From positions 13,276,345 through 13,340,344 of the forward strand of contig CM073326.1 in the NCBI GenBank assembly GCA_037043015.1: a stretch of DNA of 64,000 nucleotides, given 5' to 3'. The notes below the pieces were generated by a model. It was given only the letters and a program-made list of their open reading frames with translations. It was not told the origin of the DNA and made no database searches. The first letter of the stretch is position 1. Each line of letters starts with the position of its first letter. Made by a program: the position numbers and the translations under genes. Positions 1 to 11,243 of the stretch are shown piece by piece. This stretch comes from Bryum argenteum (taxonomy: Eukaryota > Streptophyta > Bryopsida > Bryales > Bryaceae).

Positions 1-119
1 CATAAAGAAGTTCTGTAAGCAAGGCTCCTGCTCGTAATAATTCTCATCTCAAAGTAGGATGTATGTTTTTACCTATGATCCGAATGATGGTTGTGAATAA
101 TGAAATGAAGAAGACCTGC

Positions 120-2313
120 TCAGTGATTGCTGTGCCAAGCTCGCAAAACAACTTGTCTTGGTATGTTTGATTCAATGCCTCCATCCTAACGAGAATCACC
201 ACCATTTTAGTTCCACTCACATTTGTATAATATTATTCATCTTGCAGTGGAGTTAGCTTACCCGAGATACACAAAAGCTACGAAGACAGCCAATTGCCAG
301 GCGTTTGTATTGTTTGCCTTTGAGGAAACCTGTAGTACAGTTCATGATATTTCAGCAAGTGGTCAGAAATGTACCGATGATGGTATCAAATGTTACTTGT
401 AGAATACTGAAAAAATGGATGTTAAGACTAACAACAACGATGAATATTCATCAGAATTGTTAAACCAACTGCACTGATAATGCTGATTAGTGTTAACTGA
501 AATATTGGAACAGGAAATGCTACAACTTCTGGTGGAAAAAGTTAACTAAAGAGGGGTAATCTCGTAGTAGACTTTTCCATCAGAAGCAAAGCATTATTAA
601 GGCACTTAGAAAGCTATTACTACACCCTACACCAATCAGCGTGTAGTTTTCTTTTTTTTGAAAAGGGCAGTTGATTGTCAAGTACCCATGGTAGAGCTGA
701 AACAAAGCAGGCACAGAGGAAGACCGTAGATATCAACCAGTTCCACCAAGAAAACTCTCGGCGAAGCATCAGCATCTGGAAACCCTGCAAATCATATCTC
801 AACCCATCATCAAACGATTGCATAGCATCTTCGACGAGTAAAAAAAAACAAGTCACCGATAGAAACAATGGTTCTAAAGAATGTCGTATAACTGATAGAG
901 TCACTACGGGCAAGTCGTAATGGATTGTTTTTCTTCTAGTGAACGTCTCACTCTTCACTACAAATAAAGACTTTTCGTGATGACCAAACCTTAAATTGAA
1001 TGTACCTGTTGAGACAAACATGGAATTTGAAGCTATACTTATTTGACACAAAGAAGAATAGTGCATGAATTCATATCCTTCCAGACCTGTACCAATAAGT
1101 TATTTTTTGATAAGAAAGAAGTGCTTACCATGACAGCGAAGACTATCGAGCATTGCCAAGTCAAGTTCCAGTCCTCCCCAATGCCATGGTTCAGCTGCAT
1201 CAACGAAACTCTGGAAAATTCAGTTTGGCTGAAAGGAACCATTATTTTCGCAATGGTTGAAAATTGATTATATACCTGATTTTCAGCGGCTGTGGCAAGA
1301 GCTGCAGCTGTTGCGATTACTGCGTAAGCATATAAAGGAGCCTTCATCACAAAAGGCTTCTTACCATGTACCTACAAACACCCATCACAGTAACTAATAC
1401 TGAGAAAATAAGTGACGAAAACAACCGTCCGTTGTCATTGAACATACCATTCTCATTGTCAAGGCTCTCAAGACACACCCAGTTTTCCAAAGTCTGATTT
1501 CCTTTAGCATGAATGAATCATGAATCTGCTTATTCAGCAATAAGGTATCCTGCTTGATACCAAAAAAGGCGAACTTCGCAAGAGGTACATAATAACTATG
1601 AAGATTGATTTTCAATGTACTCGTTATGAACCATTCTAAATGAGCTATTTTAGGAATATCTACAAGTTCCACTTCAAACAGGTCCGGGAGGAGCCAAAGG
1701 CTATTACAAAATGCAACCTACGAGAATGACCATATAACCTTTGAAATCGTAGGAAATAAACCCTTGAAAATTGTATAAAATTCTCTATTCACAATATAAA
1801 AAGAGAAAATTTGCCTACGAAAGCTTCATGAATTAACCTACTGGATATGAGGAATGTAGGAGAATAGCCAGTAAACTGATTAGAAGAGTCTGAATGATGA
1901 TTCCAATTGGTCCAAATTTCTAGCAGGTTACCTTCCATCAACATAAAAGTTCACACATCGACTTGTTTCATCTGCCACAACACTCCAAAGGCTACGAGAA
2001 ACCGATTTTATTTTTCTTGATTCAGATTCTGACTCGAGCTGCAACAATTGAATGGAAGAAGAATCTTGGGTTTTAGGAGCATGAGCCTTACCACAAGCAA
2101 AGCTCCAGCAATGGCGCAGGTAACAGAGCTGCCACAAAGCTTCGAGAATGAAGCGAATGTGGTGAAATTGACATGATGATTCTCCCCATACGATTGAGCT
2201 GCTGCTGCGAGTAAGGGAGTCAAGCTGCTCATGCAAATCTTAATCAAGGCTATGGCTAATGAGGCTAACCCCAATTTCACTGGCTCCTTGACTATCCACT
2301 CCTTGAACCCCAT
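120..2313 (-). CDS. Unrecognised eight-exon membrane-associated protein, 255 aa
   Basis: Reading from the ATG at 2313, eight exons join in phase with GT-AG introns: 2092-2313, 1448-1501, 1276-1371, 1129-1210, 1006-1086, 686-784, 262-329 and 120-185. They sum to 768 nt and end at a TGA at 120-122. I do not recognise the family. The N-terminus (MGFKEWIVKEPVKLGLASLA) starts a hydrophobic stretch at about residues 12-40, a second lies at about 62-74, and an alanine-rich segment at about 105-120. The middle carries a Trp-rich patch (EPWHWGGLELDLAML) and a hydrophobic FLVELVDIYGLPLCLLCF stretch. The tail is basic. A membrane-bound protein is inference from hydrophobicity. The consistent phases across seven introns support the model. 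The last two exons are the least certain because no family guide exists. Confidence 0.6.
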
Positions 2314-3311
2314 TTCGACAAAACCCTAACGCCCATTGGCAGCGTTTGATTGTTGAGGAGTAGGGTTTTGGAGGTCGATCGGATTAGTACCGACAGCCTG
2401 GAGTATCTTAGATCCTCCCACGAGCTCGGAAGGGTACAGTATGCTTCTTTATTGTCATGGTCTTTGGATCTTGAGAAGGAAGTGATAATATGGAGTGATG
2501 AACGGGTAGTAGCCGCATTTAGTTACAAGTTGGCCGGTTGATTTTGAGAATTTTCCGAAGGGAGTTTTAAGGTTTAGCCTTTTTGTGGGTTGGAATTCTT
2601 GAAAAAGTACCCGAGTATCACATGGTTATCACATAGGTACCACCTAAGTGTCACCCGAGTATCAATCTGAATTACCGGATGATCATGTGAAGTAAAGGAT
2701 TTTAATTGAATGAGGTCAAAAACTTCTCAAACACTAATATGAAGGTATGACCTATTGTCCACATTCTAAATAGAGAGCACTACGCATTCATGGGTGAAGC
2801 GGAGGTCTTGGATAACTAGATTTTAGTGTGAGTATGTTTGAGTGGCGTTGATACATGCAACTAAAAAGGCTAAGACAAACAAAACTTTCAGTATTCAAGA
2901 TTGAAAAAATGACGTGTGAAGTTTAAGAATGAGATGATGAGGTAAGAAACTTAACCCCTAAATGGTTTAAGTCAGTTATGGTGCCCAAATTCAGACATTT
3001 GCCTCCATCATGTGTTGTATTCACAAGATGCGTGCAATATGATCAGCGTGTTCACTGTTTACAAACAACTCATACTGGACATGGATTGCTCTTGTCGAGC
3101 TAGAGTACTCTTCTTGGGATACGGCTAATATTGCTGCTATTGTTTTGAAGTACTCATGTTGGAATTTGCGCCCATCTTGTATACTTTAAATATCATGTAG
3201 CATTTGTCCTTGAATTTAAAGGAGGTGTGCTATGTCCTTAGTCGCACTACTAAAATTAGTGGCAAAAAATTATACATAATGACTTGTGTCTTATGACACA
3301 AAAATGTCTAT
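2314..3311. other. Spacer without recognisable gene
   Basis: Upstream flank of the first gene. No coding pattern was seen. Bases 2640-2710 match, in inverted orientation, a stretch at 34982-35050, so part of this spacer is a dispersed repeat of unknown class. Confidence 0.5.
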
Positions 3312-3897
3312 TTAACCCCTAACTCTCCTTGAAGCCCAAAATGGGTTTTTGCAATTCCGGGCAGCCTAGATGAAGGGGTTAGAAGTAATATTTTTGCCCA
3401 ATATTTTTATAGGGTCCTCCTTATACTGCAAAGTGTATGTGGTAAAATTTGCAAAATCAAATTCCAATTTCTGAGTCTCCTAGGACGATCCTTGGGTTGC
3501 GAGCCAAGATGGGGCAGCTTAAAAAAGTCACTTTTTTTAAATTTGTTTTTTGAAACATGTTCATTACTAAATCACTACTCAAATTTCAAAGTGACTCAAG
3601 TCAAAAAGTTTACCAATTTTACAAGGGCAGCCTCCAAAATTTTCAAAACCAACCTTCGCAATGCCCAAAAAAACTTGGGAGACAAACTTTGGATGTTATG
3701 ATCTCTCAAATGGTAAACATCCAACGGTCAATTTTTTGAATAGTAATCAAGCATATCTTTAGGTATAAGATCTTACGGTTGGAAGTTTCAAAAAACGAAA
3801 AGAAATTGGTTCACACCCCCACGAGTGCTTAGAAGTAGAGAATTGCAGTTTTGAGGTTTCAAGCTCCCAAAAAACACCAAGGAGATTTAGAGGTTAA
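3312..3897. mobile_element. TTAA-flanked piggyBac-like MITE, copy 1
   Basis: The copy is bounded by TTAA on both sides. The left end reads TTAACCCCTAACTCTCCTTG and the right end is its imperfect reverse complement (CAAGGAGATTTAGAGG then TTAA). The interior is non-coding, AT-rich and homologous, in opposite orientation, to the copy at 50381-51316. TTAA target choice and CCC-starting ends are piggyBac traits. No transposase is present, so it is a non-autonomous element and the family name is inference. Confidence 0.65.
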
Positions 3898-4208
3898 GGT
3901 TTCCCTCAAATAAAATCAAGATAAATTTGTATATGTCATTATAAGAGTGGTAATTTCTTTACGACTGTATACTTGTTGCACTTTTGAGTTGGAGGTATGT
4001 TGTGTTGCTTTGTTGGAGACTCCACAATTCTTTTTTAGGTGTGAAGTAGATATGGAGTCGTGGCATTGCACATGAAGATTATTGTAATCGATCTCCATTG
4101 TGATCAATTCATATGTAATTGAATTCAAAGTTTCTACTTGTGTGAATAAATGGTTGTCATCTCTCACACACAAAGGCAGAGAGTGAGTCATTCGCATACA
4201 ACGTCTCT

Positions 4209-6710
4209 GTGGGGACGGGAGGTGCAAAATCTTCGCAAAGCTCAGACTCCAACTGCCAGATGCTCGATCCACTAGTGGCGAGTCCTTTGATCGAGGCTGC
4301 ACGCACCAGGAGGCAGAATTATGATGGAAACCGCCAATATCAGGATACGTGGGCTGCTCGTCTGCCTTGGGCGGAATCAGTGATAGGGAAGGACGGACAA
4401 GTGTGCCAAGTGAGATGCATCATTGCTCAGAGGTTGAGGAACGTGAGAAACTGTTGATGCCAAAATTGGACAAGTTTTGGAAGCACGTGGGAAGAAGGCG
4501 GACGCTGGTGGACACCGCAAAGTTGAAGAAGGGTCAGCATTTCTTTCTCACCACCTGCTCGCATGTAAAAAATGAACGAATCTATTTCGCGCGGAGCGGT
4601 AGCAAGATAGTTGTTCAAAAACTCCAAGAAGGTGCAACACGTGAGAAGAAGAAGAAGCTCGTACAATTCCGCGTGGTGTTCAGTCTCTTGAGCCACGGCC
4701 GCCCAATGTCTGATTACGAGGACCAGCATGCTCTGTTGGTGCAGCTGCGAGTCCCAGACATGCCAAAACGACATTGGAGTGTAGGCTGTGGTTGGGACAT
4801 GGCTGTGAGCATGGCAGCGGTGTTTGCTTTGAAGATGAAGACGACAATTGCTGATGCCGATTTCTTCTCCATAAGCACAGATGAGGTAACAATGATTGAT
4901 CACGAATCTTGGTTGTCATTGTATATTTACCTTCCAAACGGGTTCAAAGATTGAGCATTCTTTTAGGATTGCAACGCCTTGTTGATGGAAACGGATCTGA
5001 TGTTGTGACGGATGCCATTGTTGGCCACCTATTGCACCATGGAGGGTTGGATGCTCCAAGCATTGCCTCAAAGTTAGTGAGTTTTGGTGCAGACGGAGTT
5101 GGCGTCTTCCAAGGAAGCAGGAGCGGTGTCACGAAGCAGCTACAGGACAATCACGCCCCATTAATATAGGGGATCCATTGCATGGTTCATAGAACGAATC
5201 TTGGAGTACAGCCTATTTCCAATTTGCCCATAGTGGCAAAACTCGAGGCATTGCGTCAGGCCATGTATAGCTACTTTAGCTACAGTCTGAAAAAACATCT
5301 AGAATTTCAGAAGATTGTTGACCTCATGGAAACAGAGGGTCTCAAGATGTTGAGAAATGTCAAGACCCGGTGGATCTCATTGCTTGATCCACTTCAAAGA
5401 GTGCTCGATGAATACAAAACCTTGGTGACAAAGATGTGCGAAGATGCAGTTGTCAAGGAGCCAGGGATAACTAGCAGACAAGCAGCAGCTCAAGATTCTG
5501 CACGGCTCAATAATGAGCTGCTTTGTGATGTCTCTACCATTTTGGCCTTGTCTTACATCTTGTCCATGTTAGAGTGCATGCATTCGCTTATGACATTTAG
5601 CCAATCCACTCACGTGTTCGTAAGAGATTATATGGGAGCAGTGAAGACAGCACAAGCCGAATTGTACATGATGTACATTGATGCAGAGTCATCATTCCAG
5701 CCATCTCACTTCCAACAATTTTGGGACGTGGTTGCTGACCATTCCTATACTATCTTCCAGGAGTAGGCCGTGGACCTTAACGATGGTTCTAAGGCTTTGG
5801 CTTTTCGAATTGGGAGCCACTCTTACTCTGCGCATCAGATCTGTAGCCACAGAGGAGCGAAGTTAAGTGTTTCTAGGTCCGACTTCGATAGTGTTGTGTC
5901 CAGCGTGAAGGGCCAGTGCAAAGATGCGGCCGAAATGCTCATCAGTGAGCTTGACAAACGGTTCCCTCAATCTGATCTCATGAATGCCTTTGCAATCGTC
6001 TTTTCGCAATTTTGGCTAGCCGGAAATGCTGATGATTTGTTCCCCATGCACATGCGCACTTTGAGAAGCCATTACTCTGTACCCCGGGCTGTGAGCGGAG
6101 GCTCTGTGGATGAGCCAAAAGTTCGAAACATGGAGCCTATGTTGGACCCCCGGTTGCTGGGACTTCAAACTGACAATGAAGTCAAACTCAACATCTGCAA
6201 TGGCTGAACCGAAGGATGAGAACCCGCTCACAAAAATGTGGAGCAAAATTGGCCAAAACGCTTTGATGCGCTCCAGGCTCTCTGAGTTTATTAAGCTCGC
6301 CCACATTGCAATACAACGGTTCTAGGCTCTGTTGAGGATGAATGCACCTTCCGTACGTTGGCTTACATGAAGAGCAAAGTTCGCAATAGATTTGGCAGCC
6401 ATTTGGACAGTTGTGTTAAAGTTTTGCGCAGCCATGGTGGACATAGGAGAGTTTTCTTTATTCCGAAGCAATCACACATTGGAGTGATTGCAAGAAACAT
6501 GTGGAAGACAAGTAAGGAGCTTCCCACTATTTTCGTGATGATAGCAATTTTGTTTGATTCATGGATAATTAGTCGGTTTTCTATCTGGGGTGGGGTGGTG
6601 GGATTGGGCGCAACAATGGGCAAGGCCTGCTTGGCCGAGGTTCAACTCCTCTGGCCAGTATTAGTTAAATATGTTTGCTGCAGGTACACACAAAGCTCCA
6701 TTCGGCACAA
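4209..6710 (+). pseudogene. Decayed hAT transposase (ZNF862/C17orf113-like group)
   Basis: A nearly full-length hAT transposase relic spread over several frames. From the 5' end it shows a TTF-type zinc-finger-like start (DTWAARLPWAESVIGKDGQV, about 4345-4410), then EREKLLMPKLDKFWKHVGRR (4438-4500). The RNase-H-like core follows with the first catalytic Asp in SISTDEVT (about 4873) and a second in SFGADGVGVFQG (about 5095), then a KTRWISLLDPLQRVLDEY block (about 5365-5420). The C-terminal dimerisation domain is recognisable as SVEDECTF and MKSKVRNRFGSHLD (about 6335-6410). Frames change near 4420 and 4930, and in-frame stops lie at 5167-5169 and 5764-5766, so it is dead. I could not define terminal inverted repeats or an 8-bp target duplication. 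Such hAT copies are common in plant and animal genomes. Confidence 0.85.
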
Positions 6711-7308
6711 ATGAAGCCGCACGGTTGAACGAGGTGCAGGTATGAATTTTCAATATCATGTTTGCTTCATTCTCCAAATCCCAAGACCAGCGATTTGCAT
6801 GTGCAGGTACGGTGAGGAAAAAATACCATCAGTACAAGGCTGCAGGTACAAATTCAACCCTTGTTTGCATGTGTTTACACAATGTTGCACTTTTGTCAAT
6901 ATGTAAATGTGTTTGTTAGTTCAAGTTACTCATGTGATTGATAGCAGAATGAGTTTGTTTTGTTTGAGTGGTTTGAATGTGTTTGCTCATTACTTGCACT
7001 TGTGTCTGCCCCTTGTTCAAACCTTGCAATTGTGAATGATGCTTGTGCATGATATAAACCGAAACAAAGAAAAATTTACTTGCCACAGTTAAGACCAAAA
7101 AACAATGAAGTTCGCCACATGCGCTTGTGGACTACCATGGAAGGAGCCAAATATATTCACTATTCATCTCATCCAACTAAAAATGAAATCGCCAATACCG
7201 TGTAAGCATTTTGCCTCCAAGAGCCAAGGAAGTTACTTAAACTTTACTGTTTTTCGCCACTTTGGCTGAGCTGGGCGGTTGGGGTGTCGCCACTCGCGCC
7301 ACACCCCA
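6711..7308. other. Spacer without recognisable gene
   Basis: It follows the hAT relic and holds TG-rich low-complexity sequence around 6840-7030. No coding pattern or clear repeat ends were seen. Confidence 0.4.
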
Positions 7309-7677
7309 TTAACCCTTAAAGGCGCCAGTCAGCCCCTCGGGCCGTTTTCCAACAGAATCTTGCTTGTAGCTCATTTGATTCTCTTTTTTTCACTTATTTT
7401 TTTATATCATTGTGGTCACCTTTTTGTGATGCATCTACAAAGTGAAATCCTACATTTCAAATCGTAATTTGTATGAGTGATTTGTGCTTTGAAAGGATTG
7501 TGGTAGGTAGGTTGGGATTGCACAAAACCTTGTAGGAGGTTGCAAACTCATCATTGATTGGTTCATTCATGCTACCCAAGTTCAAAAAGTGCACTATTCA
7601 TGTTGCCCAAGTCCAAAAGATGCTGAGATTCAATTTCGGGCTGCCCATTGAGGAGTGGAAGGACCTTTAAGGGTTAA
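7309..7677. mobile_element. TTAA-flanked MITE, copy 2
   Basis: TTAA followed by CCCTTAAAGGCGCC on the left and GGACCTTTAAGGG before TTAA on the right. It has the same end logic as the other TTAA elements, with a 369-bp non-coding interior. Confidence 0.6.
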
Positions 7678-7762
7678 GGAGAAAAAAATCGCTGTTCAAT
7701 ACATGTGTGCTTCGCTAAATTAGAATTTGACAACAAAATTTATGGTATTAAGAATCGGTTCC

Positions 7763-8000
7763 GGTCCGAAATGACCTTATAAACTACCCGTAAGACGGGT
7801 GCAGGTGGTAGGTGCTTATGGTTGAACCCACGAGGTCACAAGATCGATCCTCTGTGGAGGCAAAGATGCCATTCGATCAACCTTCACTTGCACCCCGATG
7901 GGATGTCCGTGCTTGTAATTCCGGAAAAACAAACCGGTCGCATGGGTTAGAGTCAGAGTCAGTCCATTGCTGCGACTCTCAATCTCGAGGTCGTATGTGT

Positions 8001-8046
<46 letters not shown>
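7763..8046 (+). mobile_element. tRNA-derived SINE with poly-A tail and perfect 10-bp target duplication
   Basis: A short interspersed element of about 284 bp. The target duplication AATCGGTTCC is perfect at 7753-7762 and 8047-8056. The 3' end is a run of about 47 A (8002-8048, the last two shared with the duplication). Near the 5' end a tRNA-like pol III promoter is visible: a box-A-like TAGGTGCTTATGG at about 7810 and a box-B-like AGATCGATCCT about 30 bp on. Long tail and intact duplications suggest a fairly recent insertion. The long Lys or Phe runs seen on translation here are only this tail. Confidence 0.85.
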
Positions 8047-8050
<4 letters not shown>

Positions 8051-8302
8051 GGTTCCATTGTTGGACGTCCCAATTATCATGCTCAAAGTGTGGGGGCCAA
8101 TTTTATCACAATGATTTGCATCATTCTCTTTCAATTTGTCACTTGCCTTTTTCGAACACAAAGCACACATGTGGCTCTTCCCAAAAGTGGGCAGATTTTC
8201 TGAGCTTGACAAAAATAATATATTTCCTTCCACGGCCGCCTACAACCAGCCGACTAGCTATTTTTTTTTACTATAAATTATTTGCCAATTAAACATATTT
8301 TA

Positions 8303-8747
8303 GGGACGCTTTACATGGGGAGTCAAGGCCAACAAATTTCCAAGCCAATTCACTCACATTTTCAGCCCAATTGGCTTTCTCGGCCACTTGAAGAATGCAA
8401 TAAAGTAGGGGCCAATTTCCCCTTGTGTAAAGCCCTTGGGGTCAATTTCTAGAAGGAAAACAAGGCCAATTCATATTATTGATTTGTTCACATTGAAGTA
8501 TTTTTTGTGAAAATGATGCTTTTGTATTGAAATCAAGAAACGACCTTTAGGCCGTCCATTCTTGTATCTCCCAAATTTTGGAGGGCGGGGTGTGTCATGA
8601 CTTGTCCCCCACCCATTATAGTATAATTTCACAAAAGTAGCCTTGTAAAGCCCCTCATGCCAATTTCAAGAATTGGACCAATCACAAGATAGAATTTGAC
8701 CATGAATTGGCCCCATCAATAGCTTGTCCCCTCATGTAAAGCGGCCC
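8303..8747. mobile_element. Tourist/PIF-Harbinger-like MITE, copy 1 (445 bp)
   Basis: Terminal inverted repeats GGGACGCTTTACATG (left) and CATGTAAAGCGGCCC (right), with the 3-bp duplication TTA at 8300-8302 and 8748-8750. TWA target duplications are typical of PIF/Harbinger. The interior is non-coding. Confidence 0.7.
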
Positions 8748-8750
8748 TTA

Positions 8751-9429
8751 TTTTACTACCTCTTGAATGAAAAGCTTGCATCTGAAAAGATTCAACTTGG
8801 GGGATTACAACCTTCTAATGTAGTTGGGGTGGTTGCATGTAGTTGCATTTTTTGATAAACAATGGTGGATTTCAAAGACTTTGTTGTATGCTCATCCTCA
8901 AATTCCTCCACTCATGCATAGTTATGGTGAATCTCGAAAAAAATAATCATTCTATGGTTACCCTCAAATTCCTCGAGAAAGGATATGCCACTTGCCTCTT
9001 GGGCATTTAGATACCGTTTTGTGTAAACAATATGTGCCATGGAGGGACGGCAATACTTTCAACAAATACTAATGCTCTTCTTGATTATAAACAAAGTGGT
9101 GAAACACTAGTTCTAAAAAAAATGTGTTCAAGAAATGCAAAAAGAGGATTTGGTTGGGTCATGATATACAAAACTGTCTCCATTTTCATGCATTTTGTCA
9201 GTCTCAATAGATATGTAACTATAGTCCCTTTGTTGAAAACTTGTCGCACAAGGCTTTGTATTGATTTTTATACTACCCATCAAGGGATCTTAGCAGATAT
9301 GTAACTTACCAATGATCGAACAAGTTAGGTCAAACAAATACTCCACCCTAGAAATAGATTCAAGTTTTATTTTGGAACCGACCAATTTATTAATGGAGAA
9401 ATACAATCCTGAACCAAAGAAGCTAGCTA
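8751..9429. other. Spacer without recognisable gene
   Basis: AT-rich, non-coding. An open frame of 90 codons at 9032-9304 has no recognisable similarity and no exon-like context. Confidence 0.4.
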
Positions 9430-9646
9430 CACTAAATTTGATAATTAGTGTTAGATACACTAATTTACATAAACATGTAATAAGTTTTTACTGTTGTTCA
9501 ATAATTTTACCCACTATATTGGCCAAGATGGGGGTCCTTATATAGTATCAGAATCAATGCTCTTGGTAAATTTTTTAAAACAAAAGTAAAAACTTATAGC
9601 ATTTTCAAATCTTATAATAATCTAACACTAATTATCAAATTTAGTG
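9430..9646. mobile_element. 217-bp terminal-inverted-repeat element starting CACTA
   Basis: The left end CACTAAATTTGATAATTAGT and the right end are perfect inverted repeats for at least 27 bp, both flanked by TA. A second element with the same ends and nearly the same length lies at 47608-47823. The two define a small MITE family. The superfamily is unclear: CACTA-like ends, but a TA flank. Confidence 0.6.
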
Positions 9647-11243
9647 TACTTGGCGAGGGTTTATGTTTTCAAAATAGGTTCAAGGTTCTAAACACGTAAG
9701 GATAGAGTTCTTCTATGAATGAATCGGTTATCCAAAAAAGAAGGATGATTAGGAGTGCCAAATTTGACCCTAATTTCATGCAATTTGTTAGTAGGAAGGA
9801 CGGTAGGAAGTACTTCTCTTCTCTCCTGATTTGTCCACGTTTACCGTATTCTTGTTTCCAAAAGGATGAGCTTGCAAGCTTCAATTGACCCACATCACCC
9901 TTGGACCTCCCGTCAAATGGTAGATTGACTTCACCTCAAGTCTTTAGTAAAATTCTGGCCACTTCGCCGTCTCTCTCATTCAACAAACCTGAAGACTTTT
10001 CTCTCCCACTTTTCCATGTTCCCCCAGAAATCCCGAGCTTCAGAAGCAATTTACTATTCTTCTAATAGACAGGTGACGAAAATCATTCCCCAAACTAGGG
10101 CACCCACGACTGTTTAATCGGTAGCCTTTGGTGAACTGCAGCAAGTTGCATGTTTCTTGACTTTGAAAAATCCTTTACAATTGGCAACTGTATAGATAAC
10201 CACCAAAGATGCTTAGTAGGAAGAAGCCAATATGGAATTTCTCCACTTGGAACCATATTCATTATGACCGAACATCAGCATCATTAAAAAAATTCAATTT
10301 CAAAAAAATGAAGCACCTGGCGATGAGGGTGTGTTTACTTGCATTGAATGAACTCTCGATGACTGCAAGGTAAAAGTTAAAAGGGTGAAAGGAAATAGCT
10401 GGAACCAATATTCTCTCACACTCCAGGTGTGGCGATTGACAGAGTGATTAACTGTTTTTGTCAGAGAATATTAATGGAAGGTACTGTGTCTGGATGAATC
10501 CCATGTGAATGCATCCAGCTTTGTCAGCGTCCATGACACATGATCTGCATTCGACAGTTGCCTTCCTGCACGGGCAACTCAACAATTCAGTCATAGATTC
10601 GTCAACAATGCAATAAGTTGATTTGTAGACATAACCTCGGTTTAAGTGAATAAGGACAAAGTACACTGAATGTCGTATAGGGGAGAATCGATATGATCCG
10701 TATTCTGCACGAGCAACTCAGCACATCAGTAAAGACTCTAATAATACGGTCTCAAAAGATTCGTTAACAAAGCACGGAATAATCTCTTAGTTTTAGTTAG
10801 TAAGACAAATTGCAGACAGTTAGCATTGCAGCTGGTAGGTCTCTCTCAGTTAGCTGCATTGTAGCTGATTTGTTGGTACAGTGACATGTCGTGTATATAT
10901 TAGTAAAACACTGTTCAAAGGGCAGAAACATAAAGTCACACAAGAGTCTTACTATTTTTCTTCGCTGTTGACTGAAGCAGATGGTAGACTTGGTAACACG
11001 TCAGGTGGGCAGGCAGGTACCCGTAGCTCATCCTTGTTGAGTAGTCAGTGGACGAACTGGTCAGTCAGTGCGAGGCTCCTCGCTTCAAAGTGGAGCTCTT
11101 TTTTTTTTTTTTTTTTTTTTCTCCTGCAACACGGCACGAACTCCACTTGCTTTACTTTAGTTGGTGGATTCATTGGGGAGCCTGATACAACAAGTACAGT
11201 ACAGATTGTGAAGTGATGTTGAGAATTTGATGAGACAGACAGA
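9647..11243. other. Upstream region of the next gene, repeats only
   Basis: No gene recognised. An imperfect direct duplication with a period of roughly 135 bp is visible around 10560-10790 (shared motif GCAACTCA). A poly-T run of about 20 lies at 11100-11120, some 125 bp before the next start codon, and may lie in its promoter or leader. Confidence 0.4.

Noticed and set aside
3492-3739. Overlapping frames sharing SQKVYQFYKGSLQNFQ with 50868-51071 as a conserved protein
   Set aside because: Both belong to TTAA MITE copies; similarity is at DNA level and the frames overlap, so they are not genes.
7812-8233. Open frames with long Lys or Phe runs
   Set aside because: They are translations of the SINE poly-A tail at 8002-8048.
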